From NCBI GenBank assembly GCA_002364975.1, contig DEYT01000015.1:1326-12389 (forward strand): a stretch of DNA of 11,064 nucleotides. The letters run 5' to 3'. The notes beneath the pieces were generated by a model. It did no database searches and was not told the DNA's origin. It saw only the letters and a list, made by a program, of their open reading frames with translations. Shown here one piece after another: positions 1 through 8,500 of the stretch. How positions within the stretch are numbered: the first letter of the stretch is position 1; each line of letters starts with the position of its first letter. Source of the stretch: Opitutia bacterium UBA3151 (GTDB lineage Bacteria; Verrucomicrobiota; Verrucomicrobiia; Opitutales; Seribacteraceae). Position numbers and translations under genes: made by a program.

Positions 1-501
1 GCCGTTAGTCCGACCGTATTCCGATACATTGACTGGTTGATAACCGTGCCACTTCAAATCGTAGAATTTTATCTCATCTTAACCGCAGTAACTAAAGTTG
101 ATGCTAGGGTGTTTTGGAAGTTATTGTTAGGTTCCTTGGTCATGCTTATAGGAGGTTATGTTGGGGAAACCAATGAAGCCTACCAAACCCAAGGCTTTGT
201 TGTAGGTATGGCTGGCTGGATTTACATTATTTGGGAAATATTCAAAGGTGAAGCTTCTCAACTTAATGAAAACAGTGGGAATGCTGCTAGCCAACAAGCT
301 TTCAAAACAATTCGTGCGATTGTAACTTTTGGCTGGGCTATATATCCTATCGGTTACTACATGGCTTATCTTGGTGCAGGAGCAGGTGATGTTGACATGG
401 ACACTTTAAACATTGTGTACAACCTCGCGGACTTAATTAACAAAGCTGCATTTGGACTTGCAATTTGGGTTGCTGCAGTCAGCGATAGCGAAACAGCATA
501 A
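1..501 (+). CDS. Proteorhodopsin, blue-tuned proton pump (5' end outside window)
   Basis: Light-driven proton pump of the inner membrane; retinal is bound as a Schiff base. The reading frame is open from base 1 and matches the proteorhodopsin core from helix C onward (SPTVFRYIDW), so about the first 85 residues lie upstream. Seen in the sequence: the proton-acceptor Asp (codon 31-33, Asp97 in green proteorhodopsin numbering), Thr101 (43-45), the proton-donor Glu108 (64-66), Asp227 (430-432) and the Schiff-base Lys231 (442-444) in helix G (NLADLINKAAFGL). The Asp-Thr-Glu triad is the proton-pump signature. Position 105 is Gln (CAA, 55-57), the residue known to shift absorption to blue. Helices D to G follow in order, and the gene ends with TAA. 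A TTG at 37 is not the start, since it lies inside helix C. It is followed after 23 bp by crtE, fitting a retinal operon. The helix-B His and the promoter cannot be seen. Confidence 0.96.
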   Translation, partial: AVSPTVFRYIDWLITVPLQIVEFYLILTAVTKVDARVFWKLLLGSLVMLIGGYVGETNEAYQTQGFVVGMAGWIYIIWEIFKGEASQLNENSGNAASQQAFKTIRAIVTFGWAIYPIGYYMAYLGAGAGDVDMDTLNIVYNLADLINKAAFGLAIWVAAVSDSETA

Positions 502-524
502 TTGAGCCTTCACGGCCAATTGGC

Positions 525-1430
525 ATGGATTTAACCAACAATGCCTTGAGTCGTCTAAACAGACGACTCAAGGATTGTTTTTTTAATGACGAGACCCTTC
601 GTTCGTTTGTTGACGATGGGTACTTTTGGTCTGGTCAAGGTTTCCGTGGGCAACTATCGATGCGGGCAGGAACCTGTTTTAACTTACCAGAAGAACATTT
701 GCTAGAAATTGCTCTTTTTACCGAGCTACTACACAACGCCAGCCTAGTTCACGATGACATTGTTGACAGTGATCATGAAAGAAGAGGGCAACAGACAGTT
801 TGGCATAAGTATGGCCTTTCAAAGGCACTTCTTGTTGGTGACCTTTTAATCGCTAAAGCGTTCGAAATCGCTTCTTCATCTGCAATTGATTCCAGTATAA
901 AATCCAAATGGACCTTAAGTTTATCGAACGCTGTTTCGGTTGCTGTTCGGGGAGCATTGTGTGAACTGGATTTTAAGTTGTCTGAAACTGATGACCTTTT
1001 TTCTAGGTATCTTAGTATGGCTTACGATAAAACTGGAGTAATGTTTACTCTACCGATATCTTGTGTCGGACAAGCTGCTCGCTTAGAAGATGCTGAAATA
1101 AAAAAACTAACTGAGGTTTTTGCCAAGCTTGCGGTCGCTTACCAGATTCGAGACGACGAGGCGGATTATTTAGGAAATAAAACCGGGCGAGCCACCATGT
1201 CTGATATTGTTAACGATCGACCCAATTTGTATTATCTTCTTTCCAAAAGTGAAGAGCATGCTCCCGATCTCTTTAAGCATGCCTCGCATTTCCACGAAAA
1301 ATTAATTAATGAGGCTGAAGTTGGCTTGGAAGCTTTCCCGAATAGCCTGACCCTCATGACTCGTGAATTAGTATTACCATTTGTACAGCTTACTAAAAGC
1401 CCTGACCCCTCTTGTAATTTGGCTTGTTAA
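525..1430 (+). CDS. crtE: Geranylgeranyl diphosphate synthase (polyprenyl synthetase)
   Basis: A 301-residue cytoplasmic isoprenyl diphosphate synthase, predicted to make the C20 precursor GGPP for phytoene synthesis. Both Asp-rich motifs are intact: first DDIVD at residues 77-81 (context LVHDDIVDSDHERRG) and second DDEAD at 210-214 (context YQIRDDEADYLG). These bind the Mg-diphosphate of the allylic substrate. The N-terminal IPP-binding motif, usually GKRxRP, is degenerate here (around GQGFRGQLS, residues 37-45), which is unusual. The ATG at 525 gives a normal family length. The next in-frame start (ATG 660) would remove the N-terminal helices, so 525 is preferred although no Shine-Dalgarno sequence is visible. 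The first codons overlap a terminator-like hairpin. It lies between proteorhodopsin and crtI-crtB; product chain length is inferred from this context. Confidence 0.9.
   Translation: MDLTNNALSRLNRRLKDCFFNDETLRSFVDDGYFWSGQGFRGQLSMRAGTCFNLPEEHLLEIALFTELLHNASLVHDDIVDSDHERRGQQTVWHKYGLSKALLVGDLLIAKAFEIASSSAIDSSIKSKWTLSLSNAVSVAVRGALCELDFKLSETDDLFSRYLSMAYDKTGVMFTLPISCVGQAARLEDAEIKKLTEVFAKLAVAYQIRDDEADYLGNKTGRATMSDIVNDRPNLYYLLSKSEEHAPDLFKHASHFHEKLINEAEVGLEAFPNSLTLMTRELVLPFVQLTKSPDPSCNLAC
544..584 (+). terminator. Intrinsic terminator-like hairpin inside start of crtE
   Basis: A perfect 13-bp inverted repeat (CCTTGAGTCGTCT at 544-556, its complement at 561-573) with a 4-nt AAAC loop is followed by ATTG and seven T residues (578-584). 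This is the layout of a Rho-independent terminator reading on the + strand. It starts 43 bp after the proteorhodopsin stop and covers codons 7-17 of crtE. It may end most rhodopsin transcripts and let a fraction read through into the carotenoid genes, or it may protect the 3' end of the rhodopsin mRNA. On the minus strand the run after the hairpin is not T-rich, so the signal is directional. The structure is seen directly; termination activity is inferred. Confidence 0.75.
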
Positions 1431-1432
1431 AA

Positions 1433-3793
1433 ATGATTGGGCCGAGTTTCCCTGAAGATTCAACTTCAAAGCAAGATAAACAAAATACAGCTGAAACCCC
1501 ATCCAAAAAATCCATTATTGTGGGTGCTGGATTCGGGGGTCTGGCGATGGGACTTAGGCTTCGCAGGCTTGGGTATGAGGTAACTATAATCGACAACAAC
1601 CCAATGCCGGGTGGCAGGGCACAAGTTTACCGAAAAGAAGCCTACAAGTTTGACGCCGGGCCCACTGTAATCACCGCTCCGTTCCTTTTTGACGAACTAT
1701 TCCAGCTTTTTGGAAAAGACCGGAAAGACTATGTTGAGTTTTTACCCGTGGAGCCATGGTATCGTTTTGAATTTGCAGATGGAGAGAGGCTTGATTACGG
1801 GGGAATATTGGAAGATACCATTGCTGAAATTGACAGGGTTTCTCCAGGGGAAGGGAGTGGATATCAAAATTTGGTTAGGTTTTCCAAACGAATATTCCAA
1901 GTTGGCTTCGAAAAACTAGCCGATCAACCTTTTCACCGCTTTGGGGTAATGCTTAAACAAGTGCCCCCATTACTTGCCCTTAAAAGTTACCTGTCTGTAT
2001 ATACCTTAGTTTCAAAGTTCCTCAAAGACGACCGCCTTCGCCGTGCATTTAGTATTCACCCCTTGCTTGTTGGTGGAAATCCGATGCAAACTACTTCAAT
2101 CTATTGCCTTATCCATTACTTGGAAAGAAAATGGGGTATATGGTTCCCTAGGGGAGGAACCGGAGAACTGGTTAAGGCATTGGTGAAATTATCTGAAGAA
2201 GTAGGAATCAAGTTCGAACTCAATAGCCAAGTGGACAAGGTTCTGGTAGAAAATGGTCGAGCCTGTGGCATTCAGTTTTCTAACGGCGAGAAGAGAAACT
2301 CCCATTTGGTTGCCTTTGATGCTGATCCACCCAAGGTTTACCGTAAACTTATAGATTCAACTCACCGAATGAAGTGGACGGATTCTAAACTGGACAACCT
2401 AGCTTATTCTATGGGCTTGTTTGTTTGGTATTTTGGTACCACGAAGGCATACCCTGATGTTCAGCATCACACCATTATTATGGGGGAGACTTTTAAAGAG
2501 TTGCTCGCTGAGATCTACAAACAAAAAGTTCTTTCAGATGATTTAAGCCTGTACCTTCACCGGCCTGCAGCAACCGATGCTACCATGGCACCAGAAGGGG
2601 GGGATGCTTTTTATGTCCTTGCTCCTGTGCCTAATAAAAAAGCCCAAGTCAATTGGAAGGAAGCTGGTGAAAAAGTCCGCATGCAAGTTCAGAAGCAACT
2701 TCAAGATTCCTTACTTCCAAGACTGGATGAATATCTTGATATTTCCTTTTTTGTAACCCCCGATGACTTTGAAGATAAATTCAACACGCTTTGGGGGAGT
2801 GGGTTTTCGATTGCCCCCCTTTTTACCCAGTCTGCCTGGTTCCGCTTTCACAATAAGTCCGAAGAATTAGAAGACCTTTACTTTTGTGGTGCAGGTACCC
2901 ATCCGGGTGCAGGCTTGCCTGGCGTTGTTTCTTCAGCCAAAGTAGTTGAAAAGCTTGTTCCTCCCTCGCGTGCAGAAGACGAGGAAGCCTTTCAGCAGCT
3001 CTTTCGTTCTAAGAGTCGAACCTTTTCACTTGCGTCCTTTCTGCTTCCCAAGGAAAGAGCTGAAGCCATCTTTAGGCTTTATTATGTTTGCCGAACTTTA
3101 GACGATTGGGCGGACGAAGGACAGGAACATAAACTCCGGGATGCGATGGCGTGTTGGAACGAGCATAAACCACATCCGCTTCTTGATCACTACAGGTTCC
3201 TGCAAGCGCGTTGGGGACTGGCTTCCTTACCCATGACTGAACTCATGGAAGCGATGATTCAGGAACAGAATGGGGTGGCCATGAAAACCGAGGCTGAATT
3301 ACTTGCATACTGCCATGGGGTTGCCGGTACCATAGGGTTGATGACCTGCCCGATATTTGGGGTAACCGATAAGAAGGCACTGAAACATGCCGATGACTTA
3401 GGCATTGCTATGCAGTTAACCAATATTTGCCGTGATGTTTGCGAGGATGCAAAAAATGGCCGAATTTATCTGCCCGCAGAGTGTTTTAAATCTCCTATCT
3501 CTCATCCTGATATCCTGCAAAACAATTCAAACGGAGTTTTGAACGAGATTAATTCGATCAAAAAGAGAATTCTGATGGAAGCAGACCGTCGTTATACAAG
3601 TGGTGAACAGGGTATTTGCTACCTTCCCTGGCGGATGCGCATCGTGGTCCGCTGGGCAAGCAGAATGTATCGCGAGATTGGTAAATTAATCCAGAAAAAT
3701 CCTGACTTATTCCATGATAAGCGTGCAGTAGTGAGCGGTTTGAAAAAGCTCAGCATCTTGATTCCCTGCCTCATAAAGTCCATTTTTAATTGA
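1433..3793 (+). CDS. crtIB: Fused phytoene desaturase-phytoene synthase (CrtI-CrtB)
   Basis: One 786-residue chain carrying two consecutive carotenoid enzymes. Residues about 26-510 are a CrtI-type phytoene desaturase: FAD-binding GAGFGG at 31-36, the NPMPGGRAQ segment after the second strand, and the C-terminal CrtI signature FCGAGTHPGAGLPG from residue 484. Residues about 515-786 are a phytoene synthase: first Asp-rich motif DDWAD at 557-561 (after YYVCRTL) and second RDVCEDAKNGRIYLP from 667. The linker is only about ten residues. Predicted jobs: the CrtB part condenses two GGPP to phytoene and the CrtI part desaturates it to lycopene. Both halves are full length with catalytic motifs present, so a working bifunctional enzyme is likely. 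ATG 1433, two bases after the crtE stop, is preferred over an upstream TTG at 1424. No Shine-Dalgarno is seen, so translational coupling is likely. The TGA stop is in frame with the next gene. Confidence 0.93.
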   Translation: MIGPSFPEDSTSKQDKQNTAETPSKKSIIVGAGFGGLAMGLRLRRLGYEVTIIDNNPMPGGRAQVYRKEAYKFDAGPTVITAPFLFDELFQLFGKDRKDYVEFLPVEPWYRFEFADGERLDYGGILEDTIAEIDRVSPGEGSGYQNLVRFSKRIFQVGFEKLADQPFHRFGVMLKQVPPLLALKSYLSVYTLVSKFLKDDRLRRAFSIHPLLVGGNPMQTTSIYCLIHYLERKWGIWFPRGGTGELVKALVKLSEEVGIKFELNSQVDKVLVENGRACGIQFSNGEKRNSHLVAFDADPPKVYRKLIDSTHRMKWTDSKLDNLAYSMGLFVWYFGTTKAYPDVQHHTIIMGETFKELLAEIYKQKVLSDDLSLYLHRPAATDATMAPEGGDAFYVLAPVPNKKAQVNWKEAGEKVRMQVQKQLQDSLLPRLDEYLDISFFVTPDDFEDKFNTLWGSGFSIAPLFTQSAWFRFHNKSEELEDLYFCGAGTHPGAGLPGVVSSAKVVEKLVPPSRAEDEEAFQQLFRSKSRTFSLASFLLPKERAEAIFRLYYVCRTLDDWADEGQEHKLRDAMACWNEHKPHPLLDHYRFLQARWGLASLPMTELMEAMIQEQNGVAMKTEAELLAYCHGVAGTIGLMTCPIFGVTDKKALKHADDLGIAMQLTNICRDVCEDAKNGRIYLPAECFKSPISHPDILQNNSNGVLNEINSIKKRILMEADRRYTSGEQGICYLPWRMRIVVRWASRMYREIGKLIQKNPDLFHDKRAVVSGLKKLSILIPCLIKSIFN

Positions 3794-3799
3794 CCTGTG

Positions 3800-4498
3800 A
3801 TGAACTATTTTGAATTCCTAATGGCATTCGTAGGAGTTCCCCTAGTTATCATTTTATTGATTGCATTCCGGAAAGGAAAATTAACCCAGTTTAACATTTC
3901 GGGCATTCTTGTACTTAGCCTAATCGCGTTAGTTTATACCACCCCTTGGGATAACTACCTTATCTTTCGCGGCGTTTGGACATACCCCCCGGATGCCGTT
4001 GTCGGTAAGCTTGGCTATGTTCCCTTGGAGGAATACGGATTTATGATCCTACAGACTTGGCTCGCGGGTGTTATTTTTGCACTGCTTCCATTTTCCAGGG
4101 AAATCACGGCCCTTCAATTTTATCCGCTTGCCTCCTTGCCTGCTTTTTTTCTGGGTGCTCTTGGATGTGTTCTCCTAATGAGTAAATCAGGTACCTATGC
4201 CGGGCTCATTTTAGTATGGGCATGCCCGCCACTTGCCCTTCAATGGTCTCTTGGACTCAAAGCCTTGATTAGTACTTTCAAATTGTGGTTTGTACCCTGG
4301 GTACTCCTGACTATGTACCTTTGTTTGGCTGATGCTTTCGCCATTTCCAAAGGTATTTGGTCACTCAATCCAGAAACTCGTAGTGGGTGGGACCTTGGGA
4401 ATTTACCAGTTGAAGAAGCTTTGTTCTTCACTCTTACTAATTTGTTCGTGATCCAAGGACTCTGCCTATGGCATGCATGGAGGAAAGCTCAGTTATGA
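3800..4498 (+). CDS. crtYcd: Lycopene cyclase, CrtYcd membrane type
   Basis: A 232-residue integral membrane lycopene cyclase of the CrtYc/CrtYd family, predicted to convert lycopene to beta-carotene. It contains both half-domains that are separate proteins in actinobacteria and fused in archaea and fungi. Half 1 has PWD at 49-51 and the P-x-E-E motif at 75-78 (VPLEEYGFM). Half 2 has the matching P-V-E-E at 203-206 (LPVEEALFFTLTN). Several hydrophobic stretches fit a membrane protein of about six or seven helices. ATG 3800 was chosen; a GTG directly before it (3797) is an alternative. The start lies six bases after the TGA of crtIB, in the same frame, with no Shine-Dalgarno, so translation probably depends on ribosomes finishing crtIB. 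It is unrelated to the FAD-dependent CrtY/CrtL cyclases. Its TGA overlaps the blh start (ATGA). Confidence 0.92.
   Translation: MNYFEFLMAFVGVPLVIILLIAFRKGKLTQFNISGILVLSLIALVYTTPWDNYLIFRGVWTYPPDAVVGKLGYVPLEEYGFMILQTWLAGVIFALLPFSREITALQFYPLASLPAFFLGALGCVLLMSKSGTYAGLILVWACPPLALQWSLGLKALISTFKLWFVPWVLLTMYLCLADAFAISKGIWSLNPETRSGWDLGNLPVEEALFFTLTNLFVIQGLCLWHAWRKAQL
4479..4486 (+). promoter_or_regulatory. Ribosome binding site for blh
   Basis: GGAGGAAA lies inside the last codons of crtYcd and ends eight bases before the ATG at 4495; measured from GGAGG the spacing is 11. It is the only clear Shine-Dalgarno sequence in the carotenoid operon. It supports ATG 4495 over the upstream in-frame ATGs at 4468 and 4477, which would place this motif after the start. 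Confidence 0.6.
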
Positions 4499-5547
4499 AA
4501 TGGATCGAATGGGGCCCCGTTCCCTTCAATGGAACCGCACGGGAGGATATCCCGCCTTCCTTTGCAAAGGGTTTGCATACCCTTAGCATTAGCCTTCTTT
4601 TACCGATGGGAATTCTTGGCTACATGAGTACGGATTGGGCCCTGGCGTGGCAACTTCTCCCCCTATACCTGAGTCTATTCATATTCGGAATGCCTCATGG
4701 TGGAGCGGATCATCTTTTGCTCTGGGGTATGGTGAAGAAAAGTCCGCTTGGATTTAGGATTGTGACCCTGCTGGCTTATCCGCTTTTGTCGATTGTTTAT
4801 TTAGTGTTCTGGAATTTTCAGCCGGTTCCTTCCGCGATCTTCTTTTTGGCCCTAACTATTTTTCACTGGGGCCAAGGGGACAGGTACCTAAGCATTAAGC
4901 TTCACCGTGCTCAGTATCTGGTTCGATCCAAGTCGCTCTCTTGGCTTCACATCTTTACTCGAGGGAGTCTACCCATTTTACTCCCTGGCTTCCTGGGGAA
5001 CGAAACCTACCGATTATTTCTCGAGTCCATGGTCAGGCAGGGTGGTGGATCGGAGCAGAATTTAGAATGGATCACGCAAAATCAAATTCTCTTTCTTATA
5101 GTTCCCTTGCTTCTGATCGGGTTTCAAATAATCGGCTCACTTTTAAAGCATACGCAAGAGGAACGAGTTGCCTTTTGCACCGAACTGTTGGAGTCAGCAT
5201 TTCTTTTTATTTGGTTTCTTTGGGTCCCCCCATTATGGGCACTTGGAACCTATTTTGCCCTTTGGCACAGCTTGCGGCATGGATTGCGAATTCTTTGGAT
5301 GGATCAAGCAGGAAGAAAAGATCTTCTCGGTGGACATTTCCTCCGAATAAAAGGCAGATGGCTTCAACTTACTTCATTAATGACTGTTCTTGCTCTCTTG
5401 GGGCTTTGGTTGATTCTTTCGATGCCCCTTTATTTTCGAGGTATTCAATTGGACTGGCTTGGGAAGGCTATGTTAGGTATCTCTATATTGACCCTTCCTC
5501 ACACCGTGGTGGTTTGTTTAATGGATCGTTTCCAACTAAGAAAATGA
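4495..5547 (+). CDS. blh: Beta-carotene 15,15'-dioxygenase, Brp/Blh family
   Basis: A 350-residue integral membrane enzyme that cleaves beta-carotene into two retinal molecules, the proteorhodopsin chromophore. Family hallmarks are visible: MPHGGADH at residues 66-73 (His68, Asp72, His73), HWGQGD at 124-129, and WHSLRH with His258 and His262. These histidines are the expected iron ligands of the Brp/Blh family. Many hydrophobic stretches fit a multi-pass membrane protein. The start at 4495 overlaps the crtYcd stop by four bases (ATGA) and has a Shine-Dalgarno upstream. It is the last gene of the operon and ends 15 bp before the stop of the convergent sulfatase gene, with no strong terminator between. 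Together with the upstream genes it completes a full route from prenyl diphosphates to retinal. Confidence 0.94.
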   Translation: MKWIEWGPVPFNGTAREDIPPSFAKGLHTLSISLLLPMGILGYMSTDWALAWQLLPLYLSLFIFGMPHGGADHLLLWGMVKKSPLGFRIVTLLAYPLLSIVYLVFWNFQPVPSAIFFLALTIFHWGQGDRYLSIKLHRAQYLVRSKSLSWLHIFTRGSLPILLPGFLGNETYRLFLESMVRQGGGSEQNLEWITQNQILFLIVPLLLIGFQIIGSLLKHTQEERVAFCTELLESAFLFIWFLWVPPLWALGTYFALWHSLRHGLRILWMDQAGRKDLLGGHFLRIKGRWLQLTSLMTVLALLGLWLILSMPLYFRGIQLDWLGKAMLGISILTLPHTVVVCLMDRFQLRK

Positions 5548-5562
5548 TAGAGCCACGGGGAA

Positions 5563-8500
5563 TTAATTTTGTTGGATGAGCTCCTGCTGCTTGGCCAAGG
5601 CTTTACGAAATACATCTAGTCTTTCCTTAAAGTATTCCTTTTGAGCCAGGTTTCTCTTCTCATGAGGATCATTGCGTAAATTGTACAGCTCTTCACCATC
5701 GGGCCATTTGCCGTACCGCCAGTCTTGGTTGCGGAGGGCATAGCCAAGGTTTTGGGGGCCACGTGTGACCACACTGTAAGCATATTTTCTTTTCCCGAGC
5801 CTTTCTGGTTTTCCAAGTAGTGGTCGGAGGGAGGTACCCTGTAAATGATTGGGGGCTTCCAGACTGGCTAGGTCGGCGAGGGTGGGGTAGATATCGATCA
5901 GTTCCACCATGGCCTCCGAAGTGGCACCGGATTTGGATATGCCGGGGGACCGTACAAGGAAGGGAACTTTTGCTCCGATATCAAAAAGAGTGACTTTACC
6001 CCATATAAAATGGTCTCCCAAGTGATAACCATGGTCAGAAGTGAAGATGATGATGGTGTCTTCCCATAGACCATTTTTTTTGAGACCGTCCAGTACCAAA
6101 CCAAGTTGGGCGTCGATGAAGCTGATACAGGCATGGTAGGCCTGCATGTATTCTTTTCGAAGGATGTGGTTCTCCTTGCTGAACTGAAAGCCAAAGGCCT
6201 CGTATCGTTTAGAGAGGGCGGACGGGGGTAGGAAATCCCACATATTGGGACGATCGGTTTGGTAGCGAATCCTTTCGTAGGGATAAAGATCAAAGTACTT
6301 GTTGGGAGCAAGGAAGGGGACATGTGGTTTTTGCAAACCTAAGGCGATAAAAAAAGGTTTTTCACCGTAGGTCTTTTCTTCCATCCAACGGAGGACTTGG
6401 CGGGCATTCTTGCCGTCCTTGTGCTGGGCATCGGTGAGTCCGCTTCGTCCACGACCTGGGGGGGTCTGGGCGTCAAGTTTTGCGGAAACCAGTTTTTTGA
6501 GCTCTTTCCATTTTTTCTTGTTTGCTTGCTTTTCGATCGAGCCGTGTTCGGCCTCGAACTTTAAGCGAGCCTCGTGTACCACTGCGAGTTCATCATTGTC
6601 GAAGCGTATAGATTTGTGCCAGGCAATCTCTCCATGATCACTTTTGGTGTTATGAAAGACCTTGCCCACGCCCGCGGTCCAATACCCATTCTCCTTGAAG
6701 AACTGAGGCATGGAAACGGTACCCGGTCGGGTTTTCCGGATGTCGAAGGTATTGTTGAGAACCCCGGTGCTTTGCGGGTACAAACCACTGAGGAAGGATG
6801 CTCGGGAGGGACCGCAGACAGGATATTGGCAAAAGGCCCGATTGAAGGTAACTGATTCCTCGGCAAGGCTGGTAAGGTTTGGAGTGTTGATGAGCTGGTA
6901 TCCGGAGCTGGAAACATGGGTATTGAGATCATCGCAGACTACAAAGAGGATATTCTTTCGTTTGGGCTTTACCGCTTTCGGAGAAACTGAAGGAATGAAA
7001 CCTGGCCTGTAGGGTTTGGCTTTCTGTAAGTTCCCATTGCCTGGAATCCATTTGTATGAACCTTCCTTTACGAACAGGTCCCGTTTGGCGTTTAGTTTTT
7101 TGGCCTGAGCGGCGAATTTATTGGGGGCGAAAGATGCTAGACGGTGCTTGATCTTAGCGTATTTATTTTCTCCGGCAAGGTTGTTCCATTCGTTGGGATC
7201 TTTATTGAGATCATAGAGTTCCTCACCATCCTCTCCGTATCGGATGTAGCGCCAATCGCGGTTGATGATAGCATATTCTCCCGGATGCATATGGGGAAGA
7301 AAGACGGAGCGATCCTTTGCTTGATCCGGGGCAGCTAAGGTAGATGCGATGGAAGTTCCTTCCAGTTTTTGTTTGGTTTGTGGAAGTCCGCACAATTCTT
7401 GGAAGGTCGGAAACATGTCAATGAGACTGACGGTGACATCAGTGGTCTGATTTTTGACCACTCCCGGACCAGACCAGATGAAGGGTACATTGGAGGTTCT
7501 TTCCCAGAGGGTGTGCTTCCCCCAGTCTCCTTTTTCGCCAAGATGATATCCATGATCACTCCATAGAACGACGATGGTGTTCTTTGCGTAGGGGCTTGCT
7601 TCGAGGGCGTCAAGGACACGACCAATCATGGCATCGGCATAACTGATACTTGCAAGGTAGCCATGAATGGCATCATCCCATGCATCGAGGGACTGCAGTT
7701 TTTGAAGAATGCGGGATCGTGCGGTTTTCATTTTTTTGATCTTCTCGGGAAGATCGACCAGGTCATCTTCTTTGAATGGGGGAAGTTCCATTTTTTCGGG
7801 ATCATAAAGATCAAAATATTTTTGTGGGCAATAATTGGGGTAGTGGGGGGCATAAAGTCCGACGGCTAGGAAAAAAGGCTTCTCGTGCTGCTTCTTCAAT
7901 AGTTCAACCGCCCAGTTCGTGCGCTTGGTGTCGGCCATGTCCTCTTCTTTCTCGTTGGGGATGCCGGCCCATTCGAGAAACATGCCACCCGTGATTTCCT
8001 CTCCTCGGTTGTAGATGCTAGCGGGAAAAGTTTTAGGAAAAGGTGTCTCTTCGCTCCATGAATTCATCGGCCATCCGGTTTCCCTTTGCACGGGGTTCCG
8101 TAGAAAGAAGTGAGTCCAGTCCCTTACATCGATGGCACCGGCTGGATGATGAAAAAGTTTTCCGGCTCCATAAGTTAAGTACCCGGCCTTGGCAAAGCTA
8201 GTCTGGAGGGATTCAATCTCGGGGTGATCCACAAAGTAGGTTGCACTTTGGTAGCAACCGGTGGTAGAGGCAAACTGGCCGGAAAAGATCGCCGCCCGAC
8301 TCGGAGCACAAAAGACCCCAGCTGTGTGTGCGTTGCTGAAGTTAACTCCGCTCTTGGCAAGCTTGTCGATGTTTGGGGTAATGGCCCGTGGGGTCTTGCC
8401 AAGACAGCCGATCCAATCGTTCATGTCATCTACCGCAAGGAAGAGGACATTGGGTTTTTCTTTGGCAAAAGCCAGAAAGGGTAGAAGGGGTAGAAGAGTG

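Noticed and set aside
37..501. Rhodopsin starting at TTG 37
   Set aside because: The frame is open to base 1, and the codons before 37 encode conserved helix C residues including the proton acceptor; the gene is simply cut by the window.
1424..1432. TTG 1424 as start of crtIB
   Set aside because: It would overlap the crtE stop and add only three unconserved residues; ATG 1433 is simpler.
3791..3793. TGA recoded as a sense codon, making one CrtIBY protein
   Set aside because: crtYcd and blh also end in TGA at sensible places, and Trp is encoded by TGG throughout, so the standard code is assumed. Only leaky readthrough remains possible.
5532..5575. Bulged inverted repeat between blh and the tandem sulfatase (CCAAC..AAAAT with ATTTTGTTGG)
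   Set aside because: The stem is AT-rich with a 4-nt bulge and a 20-nt loop and has no T-run after it; not convincing as a terminator.
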